In this document: one piece after another, positions 1-5,130 of the stretch | Numbering within the stretch: position 1 is the first letter of the stretch | How the letters are laid out: each line of letters starts with the position of its first letter | Assembly (NCBI GenBank): GCA_002490995.1 | Contig: DKVC01000143.1 | Span: 982 to 6,154 of the forward strand | Direction of reading: 5' to 3' | From: Lachnospiraceae bacterium UBA7188 | GTDB taxonomy: Bacteria > Bacillota > Clostridia > Lachnospirales > Lachnospiraceae | DNA length: 5,173 bases | Position numbers and translations under genes: made by a program | Notes under the pieces: generated by a model | The model's database searches: none | Seen by the model: only the letters and a program-made list of their open reading frames with translations | Told to the model about the DNA's origin: nothing

Positions 1-7
1 GCTGCAC

Positions 8-57
8 TTGCTTCCTATAGTATGTCTTATCGGAAGCAATCTCTTCGCTTCCGATAA
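8..57 (+). other. Re-pairing hairpin upstream of the feo promoter
   Basis: TTATCGGAAGC (27-37) pairs perfectly with GCTTCCGATAA (47-57) around a 9-nt loop. The GGAAGCAA segment at 32-39 can instead pair perfectly with TTGCTTCC at 8-15, so two hairpins compete for the same strand. Neither strand shows a U-tract after the 11-bp stem, so it is not a standard intrinsic terminator. It lies before the predicted feo promoter and probably belongs to the 3' end of an upstream transcript or to a longer leader starting outside the window. Pairing is seen directly; the role is unknown. Confidence 0.5.
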
Positions 58-79
58 AAGGTGCGTTAAATGCGATGCA

Positions 80-125
80 GAAAATCCAATTCGTCACCGC
101 ATGGTTGCGAAAATCCATGATTCGT
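80..125 (+). repeat. Imperfect direct repeat across the feo promoter
   Basis: GAAAATCCA at 80-88 followed by ATTCGT at 89-94 recurs as GAAAATCCA at 109-117 followed, after two extra bases, by ATTCGT at 120-125. The second copy lies in the spacer between the predicted -35 and -10 boxes, the first just upstream of the -35. This placement fits a regulator binding site, for example for a metal-responsive repressor, but it does not resemble a clear Fur or DtxR-type box, so the regulator is unknown. Confidence 0.4.
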
Positions 126-133
126 GCTATGAT
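105..133 (+). promoter_or_regulatory. Predicted feoAB promoter
   Basis: TTGCGA (105-110) and TATGAT (128-133) are separated by 17 nt, and TG at 125-126 gives an extended -10. Transcription would start near 140, leaving a leader of about 40 nt before the feoA start at 181. This is the best vegetative-type promoter in the region before feoA. It is a prediction from consensus only. Confidence 0.6.
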
Positions 134-180
134 ATTTTTGGCCGGAGCAGAAAATTAGCGAAAGAAAAGAGTTGATATTT

Positions 181-615
181 ATGACACTGTATGAGGCACA
201 GAAGGGCGGCAGCTACTGTATAGAGGGGCTGTATGTGGAGCCGGCTATCACCAGGCGGCTGCAGGCTCTCGGATTAAATGACGGAACTGTTATAAACGTA
301 CTGAACAGGAAGAATAAGGGGGCGCTGATTATCCAGGTCAGGGGAACCCGCCTGGCTCTGGGGAAGCATATTTCTTCCAGTATAGAGATCAGTGAAGCCG
401 CGGACGGCATTGCGCCGGAAACAGAATGGACTTCCAAAAAAGGCATTGCGACAGAAACAGAACGGATTTCCAAAGACGGCATTGCGCCGGAAACAGAACG
501 GATTTCCAAAGACAGTATTGAGTCGAAAACGGCGCGGACTTCCGGAGGCAATATCCTTCAGCAGGATGGACAGGAATTCGGAGCGAAAGGGGAAGAGGAG
601 GCTGTAAAGCAGTGA
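181..615 (+). CDS. feoA: FeoA family protein with C-terminal tandem-repeat extension
   Basis: FeoA proteins are small cytosolic SH3-like proteins that support ferrous iron uptake by FeoB. Residues 1-72 are a recognisable FeoA core: an LYEAQKGG start, RRLQALGLNDGT around residues 25-36 (family RRL-x-x-LGL-x-x-G pattern), and the VRGTRLALG strand near 53-61. FeoA is normally about 75-85 residues; this one is 144. The extra part holds four 12-residue repeats (75-122) of the form D/K-G-I-A-x-E-T-E-x-x-S-K and then a polar, acidic tail, probably unstructured. I chose ATG 181 because a purine-rich AAAAGAG lies about 9 nt upstream; a TTG at 172 is in frame but poorer. The stop overlaps the feoB start (GTGA, 612-615), indicating translational coupling. 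Confidence is high for the core, none for the tail's function. Confidence 0.9.
   Translation: MTLYEAQKGGSYCIEGLYVEPAITRRLQALGLNDGTVINVLNRKNKGALIIQVRGTRLALGKHISSSIEISEAADGIAPETEWTSKKGIATETERISKDGIAPETERISKDSIESKTARTSGGNILQQDGQEFGAKGEEEAVKQ
403..546 (+). repeat. Four 36-bp tandem repeats inside feoA
   Basis: Units lie at 403-438, 439-474, 475-510 and 511-546. Units 2 and 3 match at 32 of 36 bases, unit 1 is close, and unit 4 has diverged. Because 36 is a multiple of three, copy number can change without breaking the feoA frame. The repeats also keep other frames open on both strands, producing several spurious overlapping ORFs. Confidence 0.9.
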
Positions 616-2633
616 CACATCATACAAATGACAACGGGAAAAAGCATATAAATATAGCATGTATCGGCAACCCGAACTGCGGCAAGACCACGCTTTTCAA
701 TGCGCTTACAGGCTCCAGGCTGAAAGTGGCAAACTGGCCAGGAGTTACCGTGGAACGCGTGGAGGGAGAAACCAGCTATGAGGATACCCAGATTACCATC
801 ATTGACACCCCGGGTATCTATTCCCTGACCTGCTATACCATTGAGGAGAAGGTTACAAGAAAATGTGCCATGGATGACGAGATAGATGCCATCATCAATG
901 TGGTGGATGCTTCCTCACTGGAGAGGAACCTGTACCTGACGCTCCAGCTTCTGGAGCTGGGCAAACCCATTGTGCTGGCGCTGAACATGATGGATGTGGT
1001 AAAGGAGCGTGGCATGGAGATTGATATGCATCGCCTGCCGGAAATGCTGGGGAATATACCGGTAGTGCCCGTATCGGCGGCAAAACGCACCGGGCTGGAT
1101 ATCCTGCTGCATGCCGTAATCCATCACTGCGAGGAGGGCATGGAGGATTATATTCTGGATTATCCGGAAGAGATTGAAGAGAAAATCCGGACTCTGGAAG
1201 GTATGATGCAGACAAGCTATCCCGACCATTCTTCCGCCCGCTGGCATGCCATCAAGCTTCTGGAGGACGACGAGGAGGTGAAAAAGGAGCACCCAATGTC
1301 TGTCGTCCATATAGCGGACAGGAACTATGAGAAGGAAATCATACAGAGCAAATATGCTTATATTGAGAAGATAATGAAGGAAACCCTTTTTCATAAAAAT
1401 AAAAAAGCCGCTTCCACGGACAAAATCGACAGGCTTCTGACTCATCCGGTGTGGGGGATTCCCATGTTTCTGCTGATTATGTGCCTGGTATTTTTCCTGA
1501 CATTTACGGTGGGCGATGCGCTTAAGGGTGTGTTCGAGGCAGGGTTGGATATCTTTTCCGGTACCGCAGCGGCTGCGCTGGAAGGGATAGGAGTCATGGG
1601 GTGGCTTAAGTCTCTGATTGTGGACGGAATTATAGCGGGAGTGGGCGGAATCCTGACCTTTATTCCCAATATCTTCATCCTTTTCCTGGCGCTGGCGGTG
1701 CTGGAGGACAGCGGTTATATGGCAAGGGTGGCTTATGTGATGGATTCGGTTATGGGTAAGGTGGGCCTGTCGGGCAAAGCGTTTCTGCCCATGATTCTGG
1801 GCTTCGGCTGTACGGTGCCTGCCATTATGGCTACCAGGGCACTGGAGACGGAGCATGACAGGCGAAAGACCATGCTGGTGACACCCTTTATGTCCTGCTC
1901 GGCCAGGCTGCCTGTCTATGTGCTGTTTTCCGATATGTTTTTCCCGGACTGCGCGGCTCTGGCGGCATTTTCCATGTATGTGGTTGGGATGATTATCGCC
2001 ATACTGGCGGCGCTTGTGATAAACAGGCTGGAGAAAGGGAAGATAAACGACTCTCTTCTGATAGAACTGCCGGAATATAAGCGGCCCAATGCGAGAACTA
2101 TCCGTATTTACGTATGGAACAAGCTGAAGGATTATCTGACGAAAGCAGGAACCACCATTTTTATCGCTTCCATTGTGATATGGTTTGTGCTGAATTTCGG
2201 ATTCGGCGGCATGGTGGAAGACCCGGCGGAGAGCTTCGGCGCGGGACTGGGGCGTCTGCTGGTGCCGGTACTGGCTCCGGCGGGGCTTGGCATGTGGCAG
2301 ATCGCTGTGGCGCTGCTCTCGGGAATTTCGGCCAAGGAAGTGGTGGTGTCCAGCTTCGCGGTGCTGTTCGGCGTGGCCAATGCCAATTCCGATGCGGGCA
2401 TGGCGGCCATTGTGGAGAATATCCACAGGCTGAACCCGGGCTTCGGGCCTCTGAACGCTTACTGTCTGATGCTGTTCTGTCTGCTGTATGTACCCTGTGT
2501 GGCGACGGTGGCCACGATAAGGAAAGAGAGCGGTTCCTGGAAATTTACCGCTAAGATGATGGCATTTCAGATTGTGCTGGCCTGGGCGGTGTCGACGCTG
2601 GTGTTCCAGGTGGGGAGCCTGTTTGTGGGGTGA
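612..2633 (+). CDS. feoB: Ferrous iron transporter FeoB (Fe2+ uptake GTPase/permease)
   Basis: FeoB is an inner-membrane Fe2+ transporter with an N-terminal GTPase domain. G1 is GNPNCGKT (residues 19-26), G2 region NWPGVTVE (41-48), G3 DTPG (65-68), G4 NMMD (125-128) and G5 VSAA (154-157). A helical linker follows to about residue 275, then the membrane part begins with a hydrophobic segment at about 280-300. Gate motifs are intact: GFGCTVPA (397-404) and SCSARLP (428-434) each carry the conserved cysteine, and GISAKE is at 571-576. At 673 residues it has the usual Firmicutes length and ends naturally after a last hydrophobic segment. The start is GTG 612, supported by GAGGAGG at 595-601 with a 10-nt gap; it overlaps the feoA stop by four bases. 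No FeoC gene follows and no clear intrinsic terminator is seen after the stop. Confidence 0.97.
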   Translation: MTHHTNDNGKKHINIACIGNPNCGKTTLFNALTGSRLKVANWPGVTVERVEGETSYEDTQITIIDTPGIYSLTCYTIEEKVTRKCAMDDEIDAIINVVDASSLERNLYLTLQLLELGKPIVLALNMMDVVKERGMEIDMHRLPEMLGNIPVVPVSAAKRTGLDILLHAVIHHCEEGMEDYILDYPEEIEEKIRTLEGMMQTSYPDHSSARWHAIKLLEDDEEVKKEHPMSVVHIADRNYEKEIIQSKYAYIEKIMKETLFHKNKKAASTDKIDRLLTHPVWGIPMFLLIMCLVFFLTFTVGDALKGVFEAGLDIFSGTAAAALEGIGVMGWLKSLIVDGIIAGVGGILTFIPNIFILFLALAVLEDSGYMARVAYVMDSVMGKVGLSGKAFLPMILGFGCTVPAIMATRALETEHDRRKTMLVTPFMSCSARLPVYVLFSDMFFPDCAALAAFSMYVVGMIIAILAALVINRLEKGKINDSLLIELPEYKRPNARTIRIYVWNKLKDYLTKAGTTIFIASIVIWFVLNFGFGGMVEDPAESFGAGLGRLLVPVLAPAGLGMWQIAVALLSGISAKEVVVSSFAVLFGVANANSDAGMAAIVENIHRLNPGFGPLNAYCLMLFCLLYVPCVATVATIRKESGSWKFTAKMMAFQIVLAWAVSTLVFQVGSLFVG

Positions 2634-2887
2634 TCTGCCTGGGCGAAGCATTCATTTCCACAAGAGCATATAAATCAGGCGGAAGGAGGAGATTTTCCAG
2701 ATTGATTCCTTTTGCTGTATAACGGATCGTTTTGTAGAGGGGAATCTCTTTTGAAGCCGTTTTTGACAAAACAGCAAGAATCTGGTGAGATTCCCCGGAT
2801 AATTTCCGGATATCTTCCAGAAGGGCTGAACTGGGCATGTAATATCCGTGTATCGCTTCTTTTTTTGCGGTATGTCAGTTGCTTCAT
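2551..2887 (-). pseudogene. Small minus-strand ORF of unknown function, apparently frameshifted
   Basis: On the minus strand an ATG at 2887-2885 follows GAAAGGA with about 5 nt spacing, a good ribosome binding site. The first nine codons read MKQLTYRKK. In this frame the ORF runs on to 2675 (70 residues), but its later part is rich in Pro, Ser and Arg and does not look like a folded protein. Shifting the frame by one base at the run of seven A (2866-2860) opens a reading with regular hydrophobic spacing (SALLEDIRKLSGES, then NLENLLLPPDLYALVEMN) that continues to 2551, about 111 residues in total. The last 27 or so codons run antisense into the feoB end and may not be real. A stop five codons upstream of the A-run closes the shifted frame, so it cannot simply start earlier; ATG 2838 is its first in-frame start. 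I do not recognise the protein. It could be a one-base frameshift pseudogene, a gene using slippage, or chance. Confidence 0.35.
2739..2796. repeat. Perfect 10-bp inverted repeat
   Basis: GGGGAATCTC at 2739-2748 and GAGATTCCCC at 2787-2796 are exact reverse complements with a 38-nt spacer that itself holds a small GTTTT/AAAAC hairpin. It lies inside the questionable minus-strand ORF. No U-tract follows on either strand, so it is not a terminator. Confidence 0.6.
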
Positions 2888-2960
2888 AGGGTTCCTTTCA
2901 GAAAGCAGATTGAAGGTGGATGTTGTCATAGGAATAAGATACAGCCGAATTTCTTGATTG

Positions 2961-3004
2961 AGAAAAAGAGAGTTACGATACCGCAGTATTATCAACCCTC
3001 TTTT
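2961..3004 (-). terminator. Intrinsic terminator, minus strand
   Basis: Read on the minus strand, AAAAGAG (3004-2998) pairs with CTCTTTT (2970-2964). The stem continues through GGTTG/TAACT with two G-U pairs and, after a small internal loop, ATAC/GTAT closed by C(UGCG)G, a stable UNCG-type tetraloop. A run of five T (2967-2963) follows, overlapping the base of the stem. On the plus strand the two G-U pairs become A-C mismatches and the loop is no longer UNCG, so the minus strand is the likely working orientation. A weaker effect on plus-strand feoB transcripts is possible. Confidence 0.6.
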
Positions 3005-3011
3005 ATGACTA

Positions 3012-3115
3012 ATTTTTCTGTTGTCCGCCAACGTCCGGCACATTCGTCCGGTGAGAGATTCGGATTTTTCTGTTGTCCGCCAACGTCCGGCACATTTGTC
3101 CGGTGAGAGATTCGG
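3012..3115. repeat. 52-bp tandem repeat, two copies
   Basis: Copy 1 is 3012-3063 and copy 2 is 3064-3115. They differ at one base only (C at 3045, T at 3097), giving 51/52 identity. Each copy contains GTCCG three times (3023, 3033, 3046 in copy 1, and the same offsets in copy 2). The length is not a multiple of three, which argues against a protein repeat. Near identity suggests recent duplication or selection for sequence. Confidence 0.95.
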
Positions 3116-3133
3116 ATTCAGGTGTTAGTCCAC

Positions 3134-3155
3134 CAGAAACAGTACACTGTTTCTG
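3134..3155. promoter_or_regulatory. Palindrome at the minus-strand start site (candidate operator)
   Basis: CAGAAACAGT (3134-3143) and ACTGTTTCTG (3146-3155) are exact reverse complements separated by 2 nt. The site covers roughly +1 to +20 of the predicted minus-strand transcript, a classic place for repressor binding. The ACAGT half sites faintly recall LytTR-regulator sites, though those are usually direct repeats, and a TetR-type dimer would fit equally well. As RNA it could form a 9-bp hairpin with a 4-nt loop. No U-tract follows, so it is not a terminator. Confidence 0.6.
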
Positions 3156-3160
3156 AGTTT

Positions 3161-3189
3161 ATTATAGTTATGAAGTACTTAGATGTCAA
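3161..3189 (-). promoter_or_regulatory. Consensus sigma-70-type promoter, minus strand
   Basis: On the minus strand TTGACA (3189-3184) and TATAAT (3166-3161) are separated by exactly 17 nt. Both boxes match the vegetative consensus at every position, so transcription should start near 3154, at the edge of the palindrome. It points away from the LytTR regulator gene and toward the 52-bp repeats. This is the strongest promoter-like signal in the window. Confidence 0.8.
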
Positions 3190-3266
3190 TGCTCCAGGAT
3201 ATTTTTAGATTTTTTAAGATATGACTTTTATTATATGACCTATTATTTTCAGGGAGATGATGCAGT

Positions 3267-3983
3267 ATGCTCAACATTGCGGTGGTGGATGATGAACAGG
3301 TACACAGAGACATCCTTGTGAAATATATCACGGAATGGGAAAAGCATAAAAGCGTGGACGCAGAGGTGGAAACCTTTCACAGCAGCGACGCTTTCTACTT
3401 TACATGGTGTGAAGATCAGCGTTTTGACGTTCTCTTTCTGGATATCTGCATGGATGGAACGGACGGCGTCAGCCTGGCCAGGAAGCTGCGGGAAAAGGGA
3501 AAGACGGTGAACATCATTTTTACCACCGGAATTGCCGATTATATGCAGGAAGGCTTCGAGGTGGAGGCGCTTCACTATCTGCTGAAACCTATTGACCGGA
3601 AAAAGGTATGGGAATGCCTGGAAAAATGTCTTTCAAGGAAAGAGGATGAGAGCAGGCTCATACTGCTTCCCACGGAAGAAGGGCTGATCAAAACGGACGT
3701 GGATCAGATTCTCTACGGGGAAGCAGTGGGGCATTACTGCGAACTGGTGTGCCTGACGGAGACGTTTTCTCTGAAAATCGGTATAAAGGAAACGGCACAG
3801 CGCTTGGAAGAATATGGGGGATTCATGTTCTGTCACCGTTCTTATCTGATCAATCTGCGCAGGATATCCAAAATGGGAAAGCAGGATATCATAATGGATA
3901 ACGGAAAAGCAGTGCCGGTGAGCCGCAGGATGTACGGGGCGGTGAACGAGGGATTTATGAAACTGTTCCGGAGAAAATGCTGA
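3267..3983 (+). CDS. LytTR-family response regulator (AgrA/LytR type)
   Basis: This 238-residue cytosolic protein has an N-terminal receiver domain (about 1-120) and a C-terminal LytTR DNA-binding domain (about 135-235). The receiver carries the acidic pair D8/D9, the phospho-acceptor D59 in FLDICMDGTDG, T86/T87 and K107 in YLLKP. The LytTR domain shows the ILYGEAVGHYCELV strand and the FCHRSYLINLRRIS segment typical of the family. Such regulators bind direct repeats upstream of target promoters when phosphorylated. ATG 3267 is preceded by AGGGAGA (3251-3257) with about 9 nt spacing. The 3190-3266 upstream stretch is AT-rich with a possible -10 (TATTAT, 3229-3234) but no good -35, as expected for an activator-dependent promoter. 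The kinase gene follows 149 nt later. Targets are unknown; the divergent minus-strand promoter is a candidate by position. Confidence 0.92.
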   Translation: MLNIAVVDDEQVHRDILVKYITEWEKHKSVDAEVETFHSSDAFYFTWCEDQRFDVLFLDICMDGTDGVSLARKLREKGKTVNIIFTTGIADYMQEGFEVEALHYLLKPIDRKKVWECLEKCLSRKEDESRLILLPTEEGLIKTDVDQILYGEAVGHYCELVCLTETFSLKIGIKETAQRLEEYGGFMFCHRSYLINLRRISKMGKQDIIMDNGKAVPVSRRMYGAVNEGFMKLFRRKC

Positions 3984-4132
3984 ATGCTGAAACGCTTTTA
4001 TACAGCGCCAAAACGGATATCCTGGATCTGGCCTGCTGAATGTCGCATGTGGATGCAAACTTCCGGCAGTCCCTGAGGAAATGTCTGCAAATTTCAGCGG
4101 TGTGCAGTATAAAATATATGCTAGGAGGCGGT

Positions 4133-4852
4133 ATGAACTGGTTATTAATTTTCTTGATAATATTGGCCGTGCCCGCTGCGATGACAGGAATTCACTTCTA
4201 TATCCGCCGCAGTGTGGAACAGCAGATTGCCCGTTATCAGAATGACCTGACCGAGAAGCACTGTCAGGAAGTAGACAATCTCTACCGCCAGACCAGAGGG
4301 TGGCGGCATGATTTCAAGAACCATCTCCAGACCATGCAGGCTTATCTGGAAATGGGGCAGACCAAACAGCTGCAGAACTATCTCCGGGAGCTGACAGAAG
4401 ACTATAATACGATAGATATTGCACTGCGAACCGGAAATTCCATGCTGGATGCCATACTGAACAGCAAACTGTCCATAATCAGGGAAAAAGATATCCGGAC
4501 AGATGTTACGGCTGCAGTGCCCTCAAGTCTTCCGATCGCGGATGTGGATCTGAGCGTCATGATCGGCAACCTGTTGGACAATGCCATGGAAGCCTGCATG
4601 AAAGTGCCGCCACAGCAGCGTTTTATCCGCTTATACATAGCCAGGGCAAAGGAGAATCTCTATATCTATGTGATGAATTCCGCTGACGGCACTTATCGCA
4701 GGGGAGGCGGGCATTACCTTACCACAAAGCTGTCGGACAGTCACGGATACGGGCTGCAGCGGATCGATAAGGTGATCCAGAAATACAAAGGATACCGTAC
4801 CCGTGAAAATGAGGGAAATGTATTTGCGACGGAAGTGCTGATTCCGCTGTGA
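4133..4852 (+). CDS. GHKL-type sensor histidine kinase, short, sensor-less (AgrC-like)
   Basis: This 239-residue protein is the probable partner kinase of the upstream LytTR regulator. One hydrophobic segment (about residues 3-24) is followed by a short linker and a dimerisation/phospho-acceptor segment RHDFKNHL with H59. The GHKL ATPase domain has N146, N150 and E153 in the N-box (GNLLDNAMEA) and a glycine-rich HGYGL at 204-208. AgrC-type kinases usually have five to seven membrane helices and about 400 residues or more; here the sensor region is missing, although the catalytic part is complete. I chose ATG 4133 because AGGAGG (4123-4128) lies 4 nt upstream; an in-frame ATG at 4040 adds 31 residues without a ribosome binding site and would put polar sequence before the membrane segment. 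It ends about 100 nt before an intrinsic terminator. No autoinducer peptide or processing gene is visible nearby. Confidence 0.88.
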   Translation: MNWLLIFLIILAVPAAMTGIHFYIRRSVEQQIARYQNDLTEKHCQEVDNLYRQTRGWRHDFKNHLQTMQAYLEMGQTKQLQNYLRELTEDYNTIDIALRTGNSMLDAILNSKLSIIREKDIRTDVTAAVPSSLPIADVDLSVMIGNLLDNAMEACMKVPPQQRFIRLYIARAKENLYIYVMNSADGTYRRGGGHYLTTKLSDSHGYGLQRIDKVIQKYKGYRTRENEGNVFATEVLIPL

Positions 4853-4867
4853 TGGGACAGGCACGGA

Positions 4868-4905
4868 CTGTCAAGCCTGGGTGTAAGCCTTGCGGAACTT
4901 GACAG
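4868..4905. repeat. 8-bp inverted repeat after the kinase gene
   Basis: CTGTCAAG (4868-4875) and CTTGACAG (4898-4905) are exact reverse complements with a 22-nt spacer. The right arm contains a perfect TTGACA (4899-4904), with GATGAT (4922-4927) 17 nt further on as a 4/6 match to a -10 box. It may be a 3' UTR hairpin or a promoter with its -35 inside a protein-binding palindrome. There is no U-tract, so it is not a terminator. Confidence 0.45.
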
Positions 4906-4957
4906 AATAAAGGCATAATCTGATGATCTTGTGAGTGGCTCATTGCCATTCGTGCAG

Positions 4958-5000
4958 AAAAAGAACCGTTGGTGCAAAACTTCGGTTCTTTTTTCGTTTT
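4958..5000 (+). terminator. Intrinsic terminator after the two-component pair
   Basis: AAAAAGAACCG (4958-4968) pairs perfectly with CGGTTCTTTTT (4983-4993) around a 14-nt loop, followed by further T (through 4994, then CGTTTT). The A-tract/U-tract arms make it plausible in both directions. It lies about 105 nt after the kinase stop and probably ends the regulator-kinase transcript. Confidence 0.85.
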
Positions 5001-5019
5001 GTGTTAACATGTATTAGGA

Positions 5020-5130
5020 AGGCAGAGAGATTGCCTGCAGTCTTCAGCTGCGGAATCGGCCGGCACAGAAGGTTATGCCGCTCCTCCGCCGGTTCCGCTG
5101 TTTGGGAGACTGTGAAAAGTAAAGCAGGCA
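5020..5130 (+). ncRNA. Candidate structured RNA or leader, nested stems
   Basis: Four stems nest in order. P1 is TGCCTGC (5032-5038) with GCAGGCA (5124-5130). P2 is AGTCTTC (5039-5045) with GGAGACT (5105-5111), one G-U. P3 is GCGGAATCGGC (5050-5060) with GCCGGTTCCGC (5088-5098), 11 bp with one G-U. P4 is CGGCA (5061-5065) with TGCCG (5076-5080). A CTCCTCC bulge lies at 5081-5087. A competing hairpin AGGCA (5020-5024)/TGCCT (5032-5036) would break P1, which is the kind of switch used by leader RNAs. The G-U pairs favour the plus strand. No known riboswitch core was recognised, and no convincing promoter sits immediately upstream. Confidence 0.4.

Larger units (their letters stand above)
2961..3154 (-). 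ncRNA. Predicted minus-strand RNA of about 190 nt with tandem repeats
   Basis: A perfect promoter (3189-3161) predicts a start near 3154, and a terminator ends near 2961. Between them lie a 5' palindrome able to form a hairpin, two 52-nt repeats and the terminator stem. No start codon with a ribosome binding site is seen inside: the only ORF spanning the repeats (3095-3009, 28 codons) has none. Each repeat carries three CGGAC motifs, six in all, one of which can sit in the loop of a short UGCC/GGCG stem. The unit may be a free small RNA, or an attenuating leader for the small ORF starting at 2887. It matches no RNA family I recognise. Boundaries are predictions. Confidence 0.42.

Noticed and set aside
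213..660. Several overlapping ORFs on both strands over feoA
   Set aside because: They arise because the 36-bp repeats keep several frames open; none has family motifs, whereas the feoA frame does.
915..2651. Long minus-strand open frame of 578 codons opposite feoB
   Set aside because: It lies antisense to a clearly real feoB, has a composition rich in His, Arg and Gln and no recognisable domain; it is a shadow of feoB codon usage.
3009..3095. 28-codon minus-strand ORF across the 52-bp repeats as a leader peptide
   Set aside because: It has no ribosome binding site, and the repeat unit is read in different frames in the two copies.
3134..3155. Palindrome as an intrinsic terminator
   Set aside because: No run of T follows on either strand, and it lies at the start site of a consensus promoter.
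2634..3266. Insertion sequence or CRISPR array in the gene-poor stretch
   Set aside because: No transposase, no terminal inverted repeats with target duplication, and only two directly abutting repeats without spacers.
4040..4132. Upstream start at ATG 4040 for the kinase
   Set aside because: No ribosome binding site there, while ATG 4133 follows AGGAGG and begins directly with the membrane segment.
5040..5130. Cobalamin or other known riboswitch suggested by ACTGTGA and nested stems
   Set aside because: The order and content of conserved boxes do not fit cobalamin, and I saw no core of TPP, FMN, SAM, lysine, glycine, THF or c-di-GMP riboswitches.
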